Origin: Ilumatobacter fluminis
GTDB lineage: Bacteria > Actinomycetota > Acidimicrobiia > Acidimicrobiales > Ilumatobacteraceae
Assembly (NCBI RefSeq): GCF_004364865.1
Contig: NZ_SOAU01000001.1
Span: 1,240,001 to 1,304,000 of the forward strand
Direction: 5' to 3'
Length of the DNA: 64,000 bases
In this document: piece after piece, positions 24,072-33,837 of the stretch
How positions within the stretch are numbered: position 1 is the first letter of the stretch
Layout: every line of letters starts with the position of its first letter
The notes under the pieces: model-generated
The model's input: only the letters and a program-made list of their open reading frames with translations
The model's database searches: none
Told to the model about the DNA's origin: nothing
Translations under genes and position numbers: made by a program

Positions 24072-25088
24072 ATGAGCGCAACCGCCGTCCCGCGCACCGT
24101 TCCGCCCACGATGGTGCCGCCCGCCGAGGCGCTGCCCGACGTGCTGCCGAACGACCGCTTCAACGCCCGAGGGATGCCGGTGCGCGAGCTGCGCGACGAC
24201 CTGCGACGCATCCCGAACGCACGCAACGCCGTCGCCGTCGTGATGACGCTGCTCCAGTCGTACGGCGTCGTGATCGCCGCTGCGGTGATCAACACGTGGT
24301 GGGGGTACGTGATCGCGTTCTTCCTCATGGCACGCGGCCATGTGTGCCTCAACATCCTCGGTCACGAGGCAGCGCACCGACTCCTGTTCAGCAACCGTCG
24401 ACTGAACGACGGTGTCGGACGCTTCATGTCGTACTCGTCGTACACAGCGATGCTGGCCTACCGCCGAGCCCACTTCGCCCACCACCGCGACGAGATGGGC
24501 CCCGACGAACCCGACCTGTCGCTGTACGCGGGCTATCCGATCCCGAAGGACTCGTGGCACCGCAAGCTGCGCCGCGACCTCACCGGCGTCAGCGCGTACA
24601 AGAACCTGAAGGTGCTGTTCTCGGCCGCTCGCCACGGCAAGTCCGAGGCGCTGATGATCGTCGGTCTCCACGCCGGCCTCATCGCGCTCGCGATCGCGTT
24701 CCAGCGCCCGTGGGCGTACGTGGTGTGGTTGGCGTCGTGGTCGACGCTGTGGAAGTTCTCGAACCGACTGAGGGCGATCGCCGAACACGGCGGCATGAAG
24801 CGTTCACGAGACCGTCGGGAGACGACCCACATCATCCGGCAATCGCTCCTCGCCCGGTACTGGATGGTGCCGTACCACACGGGTTGGCACCTGGCGCACC
24901 ACGCCGACATGGGCGTGCCGTGGACGAACCTGCCCCGCCTCCACGACGAGTTGGTCGCGACCGGCTGGATCACGCCCGAACTCGAGTACCCGAGCTACCG
25001 GGCGTTCTGGAAGGCGTGCTCGTCGGGTCAGGCCGGTGCGAAGAGCGAGCAGGCGACCGGCACGAGCTTCCTCGCCTTCGACGACTGA
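24072..25088 (+). CDS. Membrane fatty acid desaturase (three-histidine-box family)
   Basis: A 338-residue di-iron membrane desaturase or hydroxylase acting on fatty acyl chains. Histidine box 1 is HEAAH (residues 98-102), box 2 HFAHH (134-138) and box 3 GWHLAHH near residue 275. Membrane helices lie near residues 55-90 and 205-235 (VGLHAGLIALAIAF). The spacing of the boxes fits acyl-lipid or acyl-CoA desaturases. Regulated presumably by the divergent PaaX-like protein. Position of the introduced double bond cannot be inferred. The region after the stop carries a palindrome doublet shared with the convergent membrane-protein gene. Confidence 0.92.
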   Translation: MSATAVPRTVPPTMVPPAEALPDVLPNDRFNARGMPVRELRDDLRRIPNARNAVAVVMTLLQSYGVVIAAAVINTWWGYVIAFFLMARGHVCLNILGHEAAHRLLFSNRRLNDGVGRFMSYSSYTAMLAYRRAHFAHHRDEMGPDEPDLSLYAGYPIPKDSWHRKLRRDLTGVSAYKNLKVLFSAARHGKSEALMIVGLHAGLIALAIAFQRPWAYVVWLASWSTLWKFSNRLRAIAEHGGMKRSRDRRETTHIIRQSLLARYWMVPYHTGWHLAHHADMGVPWTNLPRLHDELVATGWITPELEYPSYRAFWKACSSGQAGAKSEQATGTSFLAFDD

Positions 25089-25105
25089 CCCATCGGTCCG
25101 TCGAC

Positions 25106-25188
25106 GTCGGTTGATGTCAGACATCAACCGACGAGTTCGTCGGAGGGGCCGCTTCGGATCGGTCGGTTGATGTCTGACATCAACCGAC
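25106..25188. repeat. Inverted doublet of 27-bp GTCGGTTGATGTC palindromes
   Basis: Two exact copies, 25106-25132 (centre A) and 25162-25188 (centre T), 56 bp start to start. They fill most of the 110-bp gap between the convergent desaturase and membrane-protein genes. The 29-nt spacer is unrelated to those of the other doublets. Confidence 0.88.
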
Positions 25189-25198
25189 CAGCAGGGGT

Positions 25199-25627
25199 TC
25201 AGCCGGCGATCTCGGCGATGTCGCGCACGATCTCGAAGACCATGAACGCCATGACGGCGCCGCCCAGCACCGTGTAGTGCCAGCGCTTCGAGTGGTCGGC
25301 GCGCCAGAAGCGGCGCATGCTCATGACGATCGCCACGATCGCCACCACGCTGATCGTCAGACCGACCCACGGCCCGACCCCGCGCGCCACGCCGATCGCC
25401 GGCAGCACGAACGGGAAGAAGATGTACATGACGATGCAGCGGAACGCCGCCACCAGGATCGACGTCTGGAACGCCTTCTGCGCTTCGGCTGCCGTCGCCT
25501 TCGGCCCATCGACCGGCAGCCTGAGCAGGCGCCGCATGAAGCGATCCGCGCCCGACTGCGACGTCGGTGCTGCGGTGGGCGCCGGCGCTGCCGGGTCGAG
25601 GGATGAGGCGTCGAGGGGTTGCGTCAT
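25199..25627 (-). CDS. Small membrane protein of unknown function
   Basis: A 142-residue protein; I do not recognise the family. A Pro/Ala-rich soluble N-terminus of about 45 residues precedes three probable membrane helices: FQTSILVAAFRCIVMYIFFP, VGPWVGLTISVVAIVAIVMS and YTVLGGAVMAFMVFEIVRDI. Basic loops (RRFWRADHSKRWHY) suggest inside orientation. The ATG at 25627 overlaps the HAD hydrolase stop (ATGA), indicating coupled expression. Confidence 0.75.
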   Translation of the reverse strand: MTQPLDASSLDPAAPAPTAAPTSQSGADRFMRRLLRLPVDGPKATAAEAQKAFQTSILVAAFRCIVMYIFFPFVLPAIGVARGVGPWVGLTISVVAIVAIVMSMRRFWRADHSKRWHYTVLGGAVMAFMVFEIVRDIAEIAG

Positions 25628-26304
25628 GAGCTCCGCAAACGGTACGGCTGTGCGACGAGCTCTGCAACTTCCGCGGGGGTGTCGGCCAGGGCGACGGCGC
25701 CCGATCCGAGCAGTTCCTCGATCGAGCCGTAGCCCCAGGTGACGCCGATGCAGGGGATCCCGTGGTGCATCGCGCCGACGACATCGTGGTCGCGGTCGCC
25801 GACCATGATGACCATCTCTTCCAGATCCGGATGGCCGTAGATCCCGAGACCGTCGAGCGCGTACGCGATGACCTGGGCTTTCGTGCGGCGCTCCGAGGTC
25901 ATCGTGGCACCGGCCCTGACCTCGAACCGGTGCGCGATGTCGAAGTAGTCGAGGATCGGATGGGCGGTCTTCTCCGGCTTGGCGGTGGCGATCGACAGTG
26001 ACAGGCCTTGCGCGGACATCGAGTCGAGCATCTCGAGAATGCCGTCGTACAGCGTGTTCTCGAAGGCGCCGGTCGTCTCGTAGCGGCTTCGGTACGTGTT
26101 GATGACCCGTTCGAGGGCGTCGTCGGGCACGCCGATCGACGGGAGGCCGATCTCGAGCGGCGGACCGATCACGGAACGGACCTCGGCCTCGGTCGGGACG
26201 GGGAACCCCTCCTGTTCGAAGGCCCACTGGAGCGAACGGAGGATGCCCGGCTCGGAGTGCGACAGGGTGCCGTCGAGGTCGAGCAGGACGTGGGTGCGTG
26301 ACAT
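25624..26304 (-). CDS. HAD-superfamily phosphatase (phosphoglycolate phosphatase-like)
   Basis: A 226-residue HAD hydrolase of the Gph/PgmB type. Motif I is VLLDLDGTLSHSEPG (nucleophile Asp near residue 8), a C1 cap helical domain follows, motif II is LSIATAKPEKTAHPILDYFD and motifs III/IV are in RTKAQVIAYAL and IMVGDRDHDVVGAMHHGIPC. The end includes GVTWGYGSIEELLGSGA, common in this group. The substrate may be phosphoglycolate or another small phosphomonoester. It precedes the membrane-protein gene with a 4-bp overlap and follows the K+ channel gene by about 30 bp. Confidence 0.9.
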   Translation of the reverse strand: MSRTHVLLDLDGTLSHSEPGILRSLQWAFEQEGFPVPTEAEVRSVIGPPLEIGLPSIGVPDDALERVINTYRSRYETTGAFENTLYDGILEMLDSMSAQGLSLSIATAKPEKTAHPILDYFDIAHRFEVRAGATMTSERRTKAQVIAYALDGLGIYGHPDLEEMVIMVGDRDHDVVGAMHHGIPCIGVTWGYGSIEELLGSGAVALADTPAEVAELVAQPYRLRSS

Positions 26305-26335
26305 CAGTGCTTCTCCGAGGTCGCGTGGTGACGGA

Positions 26336-27328
26336 TCACGTGCTGACCTCGTCGAGCTTCTCGAGGGCGTCGACGGTGCCGACCGCGATGATCACGTTGC
26401 GGGCGTGCAGCACCGTATCGGGATCCGGGTTCGTGTTGAACGTCCCGTCGTCGCCGCGGAGAGCGAGGACCAGGACACCAGCCCGTTGCCGCAGGTTCGC
26501 CTCCCGCAGCGTGACGCCGGCCAACGAAGAGTGCTCGGAGATCTCGAGCTCCTGCATCCGGAAGTCCATCGACCGCTCGTGCATCGTGATGTCGATGAAC
26601 TCGGCGACGTTCGGCTGGACGACGAACGAGGCCATGCGGGCGGCGCCGAGCTCCTGCGGGTTCACGACCCGGTCGGCGCCGGCGCGCTGCAGCTTGGCGA
26701 CGCTCTCGTCCTGACGCGCCCGGGCGACGATGAACAGGTCGGGTCGCGCCGCCCGGCTCGACAGGGTGACGAACAGGTTCTCTGCGTCGCCGTCGAGTGC
26801 GGCGATCAGCCCGAACGCCCGCTCGATCCCGGCCGCCCGCAGGACGCTGTCCTCCGTGGCGTCGCCGGCGACGGTCGGCAGCGCGATGCCGCGGAGCCGG
26901 TTCTCGTCGACGTCGACCACGACGACCTCGCGGCCGGAGTGGTGGAGGTCGGTCGCGACCGCCTTGCCGACGCGTCCCCAGCCGCACACGATGACGTGAT
27001 CGTGCATCTGGGAGATCTTCTTGTCCATCCGTCTCCTCCCGACGAACTCGCGCAGCTGACCCTCGACGACCGACTGGATCGTGAGCGTGAAGGTGTAGAG
27101 CACCGTGCTCACCCCGACCACGATGAGGATCATCGTGAAGATCTTCTCGGGCACCGTGACGTCGGGGCCGGTGATCTCGCGATACCCGACGGTCGTGATC
27201 GTCGTGATCGTCATGTACATCGCATCGAGCAGGGCGAGCCCGAGGATGACGTAGCCGATCGTGCCGACGACGAAGATCGTCACGACCATCGCGATGGCGA
27301 TGCGCAGCCGTCCGATCGTGGTCTTCAT
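26336..27328 (-). CDS. Two-TM potassium channel with TrkA-N/TrkA-C regulatory domains
   Basis: A 330-residue channel of the KcsA/MthK-like Kch class. TM1 lies near residues 8-30, the pore helix and filter read TTITTVGYREI near residue 45-53, and TM2 near 65-88. The RCK module follows: Rossmann motif VIVCGWGRVGKAVATDL near residue 113, acidic VVVVDVDENRL, then a TrkA-C domain (about 235-330). The filter is TVGYR where canonical channels have TVGYG, so selectivity or conductance may differ. The gene stands between NUDIX and HAD genes on the same strand. Confidence 0.88.
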   Translation of the reverse strand: MKTTIGRLRIAIAMVVTIFVVGTIGYVILGLALLDAMYMTITTITTVGYREITGPDVTVPEKIFTMILIVVGVSTVLYTFTLTIQSVVEGQLREFVGRRRMDKKISQMHDHVIVCGWGRVGKAVATDLHHSGREVVVVDVDENRLRGIALPTVAGDATEDSVLRAAGIERAFGLIAALDGDAENLFVTLSSRAARPDLFIVARARQDESVAKLQRAGADRVVNPQELGAARMASFVVQPNVAEFIDITMHERSMDFRMQELEISEHSSLAGVTLREANLRQRAGVLVLALRGDDGTFNTNPDPDTVLHARNVIIAVGTVDALEKLDEVST

Positions 27329-27383
27329 CGATCGGTCACGCTAATCGGCGCCGGCGCCGGGGGATCGATCCTGACGGATCGGG

Positions 27384-27941
27384 TCAGAGGATGCCGGCCG
27401 TGAAGGCGAAGCTCAGACCGCCGAAGCTCAGGCCGTCGGTGATGCCGCCGCTCAGGATGTGGTGCCGGACCTGTTCGACCGGCACCCACTCGATGCGTGC
27501 GGCCTCGTTGACGTCGCTCGGCGGACCGATGTGTTCGGCGTCGTGGCTCACGTAGATGTGGAACACCTGGTCGAGCACGCCGTTCGCCGGATGGAACGAG
27601 CAGATCCGCTCGACCGTCCGGGGTCGCCACCCCGACTCTTCGACCGCTTCGCGGCGAGCAGCGTCGTCGGGCGATTCGCCCTGGTCGACCGCGCCGGCCG
27701 GAAGCTCGTACCCCCAGGTGTCGGTGATGAAGCGGTGTCGCCACAGCAGCAGCACCGCGCCGTCGCGCACCATGATCGTGCCGGCGGCCGGATGCGGCAG
27801 GCGCACGACGTGATGGTCGATCCGCGTCCCGTCCGGCAGTTCGACGTCGGTCGTGACGAGTCGGAGCCACGGACAGTCGTACAGCTCGGTGTCGCCACGG
27901 TCGATCCAGCGACCCGCCTCGTCGGGCGGTGTGTCGGGCAC
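27384..27941 (-). CDS. NUDIX hydrolase (ADP-ribose pyrophosphatase-like)
   Basis: A 185-residue NUDIX enzyme hydrolysing a nucleoside diphosphate linked to another moiety. The complete NUDIX box begins at Gly of GAVDQGESPDDAARREAVEE and ends SGW, with all metal-binding Glu residues in place. The preceding ITDTWGYELPAGAVDQGES pattern (ELPAG) suits ADP-ribose or sugar-nucleotide pyrophosphatases. GTG 27941, five bases after the FtsB-like gene's stop, is chosen; upstream residues in this frame are Arg-rich shadow of ftsB. It belongs to the eno-ftsB-nudix run. Confidence 0.88.
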   Translation of the reverse strand: MPDTPPDEAGRWIDRGDTELYDCPWLRLVTTDVELPDGTRIDHHVVRLPHPAAGTIMVRDGAVLLLWRHRFITDTWGYELPAGAVDQGESPDDAARREAVEESGWRPRTVERICSFHPANGVLDQVFHIYVSHDAEHIGPPSDVNEAARIEWVPVEQVRHHILSGGITDGLSFGGLSFAFTAGIL

Positions 27942-27946
27942 GGTGG

Positions 27947-28480
27947 TCAGCCGTCGTCGGTGGGGGCGACGGTGGTGGGAGCCGGTGCGACGGCGCCGCT
28001 CGGCGCCGGGAGCCCGCCTCGGCGGACGGTCGTGATCTCGTTCACGACGCTGTACGGCCAACCGTTCGGCAGGTCGGTGGGCAGATCGGGGTAGTCGAGG
28101 ATCGACTCGCGGATCTCGCCGGTCTCGACGTAGCCGAGTTCTTCACGTGCCGCCTCGCGGATGCCGTCCTCGGTGTTGAGGCGGTCGACCTCGCTGCGGA
28201 GATCGGCGACGACCGCCTCGAGTTCGTCGACCTGTTCGGTCCGTTCGGCGATCCGCTCGTCCTGTTCGAAGAGGGTGCGGAACGGGATGCCGAACAGGGC
28301 GTACGCGAGCGCGCCGGCGATGCCGAGTGCCACGAGGGCGAGGAGCACCGTGCTGCTGCGCGGGCCCACCAGCACCCGACGGTCGCGGACCACCGGCCGG
28401 GTGACGTCGCCGAGGCGCGAACGACCGGCATCGGCCGCCGGGCGCGCCGGCTTGTCGAGCGTCGTTCGTTGATCGGGCAC
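27947..28480 (-). CDS. FtsB/DivIC-like septum formation initiator
   Basis: A 177-residue bitopic divisome protein. A basic cytoplasmic N-terminus of about 43 residues precedes one membrane helix (STVLLALVALGIAGALAYAL). A heptad-rich coiled coil follows (DERIAERTEQVDELEAVVAD, LRSEVDRLNT), then REAAREELGYVETGE, the conserved FtsB tail. A 60-residue Pro/Thr/Ala-rich C-terminus extends further than in most relatives. Location directly downstream of eno is conserved in actinobacteria and supports the call. FtsB links FtsL/FtsQ to septal peptidoglycan synthesis. Confidence 0.9.
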   Translation of the reverse strand: MPDQRTTLDKPARPAADAGRSRLGDVTRPVVRDRRVLVGPRSSTVLLALVALGIAGALAYALFGIPFRTLFEQDERIAERTEQVDELEAVVADLRSEVDRLNTEDGIREAAREELGYVETGEIRESILDYPDLPTDLPNGWPYSVVNEITTVRRGGLPAPSGAVAPAPTTVAPTDDG

Positions 28481-28611
28481 GCAGAGAGTCTGTCAGCCGG
28501 AGCCGCCCGATCGGTGGCACCGGCCCGTGACGAACGTCGCCGAGCCGGGCTCCCGATCGAGATGCACCTGGGCCGAGGTGAGCCGGTGGTCGGCCGGCGT
28601 TCAGCCGGTGA

Positions 28612-29937
<1,326 letters not shown>

Positions 29938-31260
29938 TCAGTTCGTCTCGGGTCCTTCGTCCGTTTCCCGGGTTGTTTCCGAGGGCATTTCCTGGAGGTC
30001 GTCGTCGAGGGCCGGAATCCGGATCTCCCCGGTCGCGTCGGGTCCTTCGGCGAGGAACTTGTCGTCGAGGCTGACCCGTTCCTCCGGCGCGTCGGCGAGT
30101 AGCTGGAGGTAGTCGTCGAGCACATTGATGAGGGGCAGGTCGAGACCGGTCTGTTCGGCCATGTACCAGCGGTGCTCGAGGAGCTGGTGGAAGATCTCGG
30201 CGGGCTGCAGGCGTTCGAACATCTCGGGTGGGATGGCGGCCATCACGGGTTCGAACACCCGGTCGAGCCAACGCACTGCGGCGACGTTCAGGGGTACCGA
30301 TGCCCCCTTCTCGGTCCGGAGGAACGCCTGGTACTGCTTGATGTCCTGCAGCATCCGTCGCGCCTGGTTGTCGCCGGCGCGCAACCCGGTGAGGCTCTGG
30401 AGCTGTTCACGGTGGTAGCCGTGTTCGACCACCTTCGGGACGAAGTTGAGCGTCTTGCCGTCGGCGCCGGTGACGACCTCCATCTCCTCGATCGCGAACC
30501 CGAGCGCATGCAGCCGGTCGAGCCGGTCGCGCATCGGCTGTGCATCGCCGATACGGGCACTCGCCGGTGCCGTGATCTCGTGCCACAGGGCGTGGTACCG
30601 CTCCTCGACGGCGAGCGCGACCGTGATCGGGTCGATGCCGTCTTTCAGGCGACCACCGGCCTGCAGGTCGAGCAGTCCTCCAGCCATGTTGTCGGTCGCG
30701 ATCATGACGTCCATCGAGCGCTGCCCGTCCGAGAGGCTGTCGTACCGCTCCGCGGTCTCGAGGTCGATGATGTACGCCTGGAGCGCTCCGGCGTCGCGCC
30801 GGAACAGGATGTTCGACAGCGAGCAGTCGCCCCAGTACAGGCCGTTCAGGTGGATGCGGACCAACAGGGCGACCATCGCGTCGAGCAGACGGTCGCCGAG
30901 GTAGGGGATCTCGAGACCCCGGCCCATGAGCAGCGAGCGGTACGGCAACGAGTAGTCGAGGTGGCGGGTGATGACGAGCCCGTCGCCGATCTCGCGCTCG
31001 GTCACCAGCGCGACCGCTTCGGCCGTCGGCAGGCGCTGATCGGCGACCCACCGCAGGAGGCGGTACTCGCGTTCGGCGAGGTGATCGGGGATCTCCTTCA
31101 CGACGTACGACACCGAGCCGAACTCGAGCAGTTTCACGACGTGGCGGTGCAGCCCGAGCACGCGGTGCACGTTCGGCATGTTCCACGACTCGAGTGGCTC
31201 GAGGTAGGGGAGGTCGACGATCGCCTCGTGCTGATCCGGATGAGCGACCTGGAGGCGCAT
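29938..31260 (-). CDS. DUF4032 protein with a kinase-like (WaaP-type) fold
   Basis: A 440-residue protein of the actinobacterial DUF4032 family; function unknown. The N-terminal roughly 250 residues resemble an atypical small-molecule kinase: VKLLEFGSVSYVVKEIPD (ATP Lys), RIHLNGLYWGDCSLSNILF (catalytic loop, normally HGDLHPGNI) and AYIIDLETAERY (DFG position). A conserved C-terminal DUF4032 half includes FVPKVVEHGYHREQLQSLTG and LEHRWYMAEQTGLDLPLINV. The ATG at 31260 precedes MRLQVAHPDQHEAIVDLPYL, the family start. The final 25 residues are acidic. It lies 48 bp upstream of eno on the same strand. Confidence 0.85.
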   Translation of the reverse strand: MRLQVAHPDQHEAIVDLPYLEPLESWNMPNVHRVLGLHRHVVKLLEFGSVSYVVKEIPDHLAEREYRLLRWVADQRLPTAEAVALVTEREIGDGLVITRHLDYSLPYRSLLMGRGLEIPYLGDRLLDAMVALLVRIHLNGLYWGDCSLSNILFRRDAGALQAYIIDLETAERYDSLSDGQRSMDVMIATDNMAGGLLDLQAGGRLKDGIDPITVALAVEERYHALWHEITAPASARIGDAQPMRDRLDRLHALGFAIEEMEVVTGADGKTLNFVPKVVEHGYHREQLQSLTGLRAGDNQARRMLQDIKQYQAFLRTEKGASVPLNVAAVRWLDRVFEPVMAAIPPEMFERLQPAEIFHQLLEHRWYMAEQTGLDLPLINVLDDYLQLLADAPEERVSLDDKFLAEGPDATGEIRIPALDDDLQEMPSETTRETDEGPETN

Positions 31261-31373
31261 CACGTCATTGTCGCACCGGGAGGGGGCCGACCGGGCCGAC
31301 ATGTCGTCGAGTGCCCGAAACCGTCTCAAGGTCGGCCGGATGTGCGACGATGATGCTGTGTGGAGGTGGACCC

Positions 31374-32297
31374 ATGACGGTGTCGGGCGCGCAGCCTGAA
31401 CCGACGATCGACGAGGCCGGCCGCGTTGCGACAGCGCGCGTCGCTGCGGCGCGCTCGACGGTCACCGCCGAGAAGGTCGAGCCGGCGTCGGAGTCGGCGT
31501 TGTCGCGCATCGCGAGCCGAGCCAAAGGCGAACAGCGCGGTGACAAACCCCCGGCTCGCGAACCGTTCCCGGTCGTCAATGCCTTGCGCGTCACGCTCAC
31601 GTTGGTGTTGGCGGTGTTGTGCCTGCTCACGGTCGGTGGAGCCGTGCTGCTCTTGCTGCTCTGGCAGCAGAGCCGTGACACGGGTGTACTCACGTCGCAG
31701 CTCGACCGCACGTGGGACCTCCTCGATCTGTTGCAGGACATCGAGCGGTACGTGGCCTTCGCCGCGATCCCGATCGCGATGGCGTGGATCGCCCTCGCTG
31801 CGATCAATGTCGGCCGCGGCACGGGCAACAGCCGCAACCCTGTCCTGGCATCGCTCAGCCTCCCGGTCGGCCTGATCGGCGCCTGGCTGATCGGACGCGA
31901 GGTGATCGGCGGCAGCGACGACGCCATCACCCAGGCAGCGGGCTACGTCCTGCAGATCACGCTGCTGACGATCCCGTTGCTGTTCCTCGAGCGGGTGGCG
32001 ATCGCCGCCGACGCACGCCGCCGTCCGCTGCGGGCGACGTACCTGATCGGTGCCGCGTATCTGGCCCACATGGAGTTTCTCGGCGGGTTGTCGACGATCG
32101 ACCGCGACACGACCGACGGCGACTGGGGCACGCTCGGCGCGTACCTGTTGATCGGTGCCCTGCTCCAGGTCATCGGCACCCTGTCGGCGAACGAGGCCTG
32201 CCGGTCGATCGAGGACGCCACGCAGCACCGGTACCAGCTGCGGTCACGCTTCAGCGAGTCGCTCCTGGCCCAGGCCGAACTCCAGCGTCGCCCCTGA
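31374..32297 (+). CDS. Multi-span membrane protein of unknown function
   Basis: A 307-residue protein with no family I can name. GGAGGTGG at 31362-31369 sets the ATG at 31374 over an upstream in-frame ATG. A soluble N-terminus of about 70 residues (Ala/Arg-rich) is followed by membrane segments ALRVTLTLVLAVLCLLTVGG, YVAFAAIPIAMAWIALAAIN, SLPVGLIGAWLIGREVIGG, YVLQITLLTIPLLFLERVAI and a C-terminal pair around LGAYLLIGALLQVIGTLSAN. The stop codon TGA is itself part of the palindromic repeat at 32296. It is the only plus-strand gene among minus-strand core genes. Confidence 0.78.
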   Translation: MTVSGAQPEPTIDEAGRVATARVAAARSTVTAEKVEPASESALSRIASRAKGEQRGDKPPAREPFPVVNALRVTLTLVLAVLCLLTVGGAVLLLLLWQQSRDTGVLTSQLDRTWDLLDLLQDIERYVAFAAIPIAMAWIALAAINVGRGTGNSRNPVLASLSLPVGLIGAWLIGREVIGGSDDAITQAAGYVLQITLLTIPLLFLERVAIAADARRRPLRATYLIGAAYLAHMEFLGGLSTIDRDTTDGDWGTLGAYLLIGALLQVIGTLSANEACRSIEDATQHRYQLRSRFSESLLAQAELQRRP

Positions 32298-32379
32298 CAG
32301 AAGGGGTCAGGCACCTTCTGTCGTTCCAGATCGACTGGACTCCGCGATTCCTGACAGAAGGTGCCTGACCCCTTCTGTC
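32296..32379. repeat. Exact inverted doublet of the 27-bp GTGCCTGACCCC palindrome family
   Basis: Copy 1 (32296-32322) has arms GACAGAAGG / CCTTCTGTC around GGTCAGGCA. Copy 2 (32353-32379) is its exact reverse complement. Spacing is 57 bp start to start, with a 30-nt unrelated spacer. The doublet occupies the gap between convergent genes; its first two bases are the end of the upstream stop codon, and mazG ends 2 bp after it. Confidence 0.9.
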
Positions 32380-32381
32380 GG

Positions 32382-33836
32382 TCAGCGCTGCTTGATCTCG
32401 TCCCAGAGGGCGTCGAGGGTGTCGAGGCCGGCGTCTCGGAGGTCGATCTCTCGCTCCCGGGCGAGTGACTCCACCTGCTCGAAACGGTGACGGAACTTGT
32501 TCGACGCCGCCCGCAGCGCCGCCTCCGGTTCGACCCCGAGGTGCCGCGCCACGTTGACGACGGCGAACAGCAGGTCGCCGATCTCGTCGGCGGTCGCGTC
32601 GGCGTCGTCGTCAGCGTGCGCCGCCATGACCTCGTCGGTCTCCTCGGCGATCTTCGGGACCGCACCGTGCACATCCGGCCAGTCGAAGCCGACCTTGGCC
32701 GCCTTGCGCTGCACCTGGTGGGCGTACGACAGCGACGGCAGCGACGACGGCACACCGTCGAACACCGAGGTGCGGCCCTTCTCGGCCCGCTTGATCGCCT
32801 CCCAGTTGGCAGCCACGTCCTCGCTGTCCTCGACCTCGGTCGTCGCGAACACGTGCGGGTGACGCCGGACGAGCTTGTCGTGGATGCCGGTCGTGACGTC
32901 GTCGATCGTGAAGCGGCCCTCCTGCTCGGCGATCGTGGCGTGGAACTCGATCTGGTACAGCAGATCGCCGAGTTCCTCGATCAGTTCCTCGTCGGTGGTC
33001 GGGTCATCCGGGTCGAGGGCCTGGATGGCGTCGACGACCTCGTACGACTCCTCGATGAGGAACGGGACAAGGGTCTGGTGGGTCTGCTCGATGTCCCACG
33101 GACACTGTTCACGCAGCGTCCGTGCGAGTTGATGGAACCGCACGTAGCCCGCTCCCGGACCGGCTCGGAACTCGGGGAGGTAGAGCGACGTCAGGTGGTC
33201 GGCCTCGACGGTGCGGTCGATCTCGGACCAGGTGGTCGCCACGATGCGTTCGTCGGGCGTGCCGAGCGACTGGAGCAGCACCGCCGGCATGTCGTCGAGC
33301 GCACCGGACGGGTCGTCGACGCTCAGCTTGATCTCGGAGAGCACCCAGTTGGCGTGGGCGTGGGCGACGAGCACGGCGCCGTTCGCGTCGGCGGCAGCGG
33401 TCGCGAACTCGTGCCCGTCGATCAGGGTGACGCCTGTCTCGACCGGGTCGATGCCGAGCCGGGCCCACGCCACGTCGAGGAACGACACGGCGGGCAGGAT
33501 CTCGATCGCGACCTCGTGCTGATCGCGTAGATACCGAACGGTGCGCTCGAGCACGAGCGGCGAACCCGGCACCGCGTAGAGGATCTCGCCGTCGACATCG
33601 GCGGCGGCGATCAGCCGTCGAGCGATCTCGTGGTAGACGTCGTCGAAGGCGTCGGCCGATTCGTAGACGTCGTCGAAGGTGATCGGGTCGGGCACGAGGT
33701 GCGCCGACGGGTGGACGGCGGTGCGCAGGAAGCGGTGGTCGGCGCGCTCGATCGCCGTCAGCGTTTCGGTCGTGACGTGCTGCTCGCCGCCGGGACCGAG
33801 CCCGACGATGACGATGCGGGGCCGGTCGCCGTTCAT
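32382..33836 (-). CDS. mazG: MazG-type nucleotide pyrophosphohydrolase with N-terminal methylase-like domain
   Basis: A 484-residue two-part protein like Bacillus YabN. Residues 1 to about 220 are a tetrapyrrole (corrin/porphyrin) methylase-like domain (IVIVGLGPGGEQHVTTETL, GEILYAVPGSPLVLERTV). From about 230, two MazG modules follow: CPWDIEQTHQTLVPFLIEES with EExxE and EELGDLLYQ motifs, then a second set near residue 400 (EETDEV, DEIGDLLFAVVNVARHLGVE). MazG cleaves non-canonical NTPs to NMP and PPi and so sanitises nucleotide pools. It is the last gene of pth-mfd-ppiC-mazG and starts 1 bp after the foldase stop. Confidence 0.93.
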   Translation of the reverse strand: MNGDRPRIVIVGLGPGGEQHVTTETLTAIERADHRFLRTAVHPSAHLVPDPITFDDVYESADAFDDVYHEIARRLIAAADVDGEILYAVPGSPLVLERTVRYLRDQHEVAIEILPAVSFLDVAWARLGIDPVETGVTLIDGHEFATAAADANGAVLVAHAHANWVLSEIKLSVDDPSGALDDMPAVLLQSLGTPDERIVATTWSEIDRTVEADHLTSLYLPEFRAGPGAGYVRFHQLARTLREQCPWDIEQTHQTLVPFLIEESYEVVDAIQALDPDDPTTDEELIEELGDLLYQIEFHATIAEQEGRFTIDDVTTGIHDKLVRRHPHVFATTEVEDSEDVAANWEAIKRAEKGRTSVFDGVPSSLPSLSYAHQVQRKAAKVGFDWPDVHGAVPKIAEETDEVMAAHADDDADATADEIGDLLFAVVNVARHLGVEPEAALRAASNKFRHRFEQVESLAREREIDLRDAGLDTLDALWDEIKQR

Positions 33837-33837
33837 G

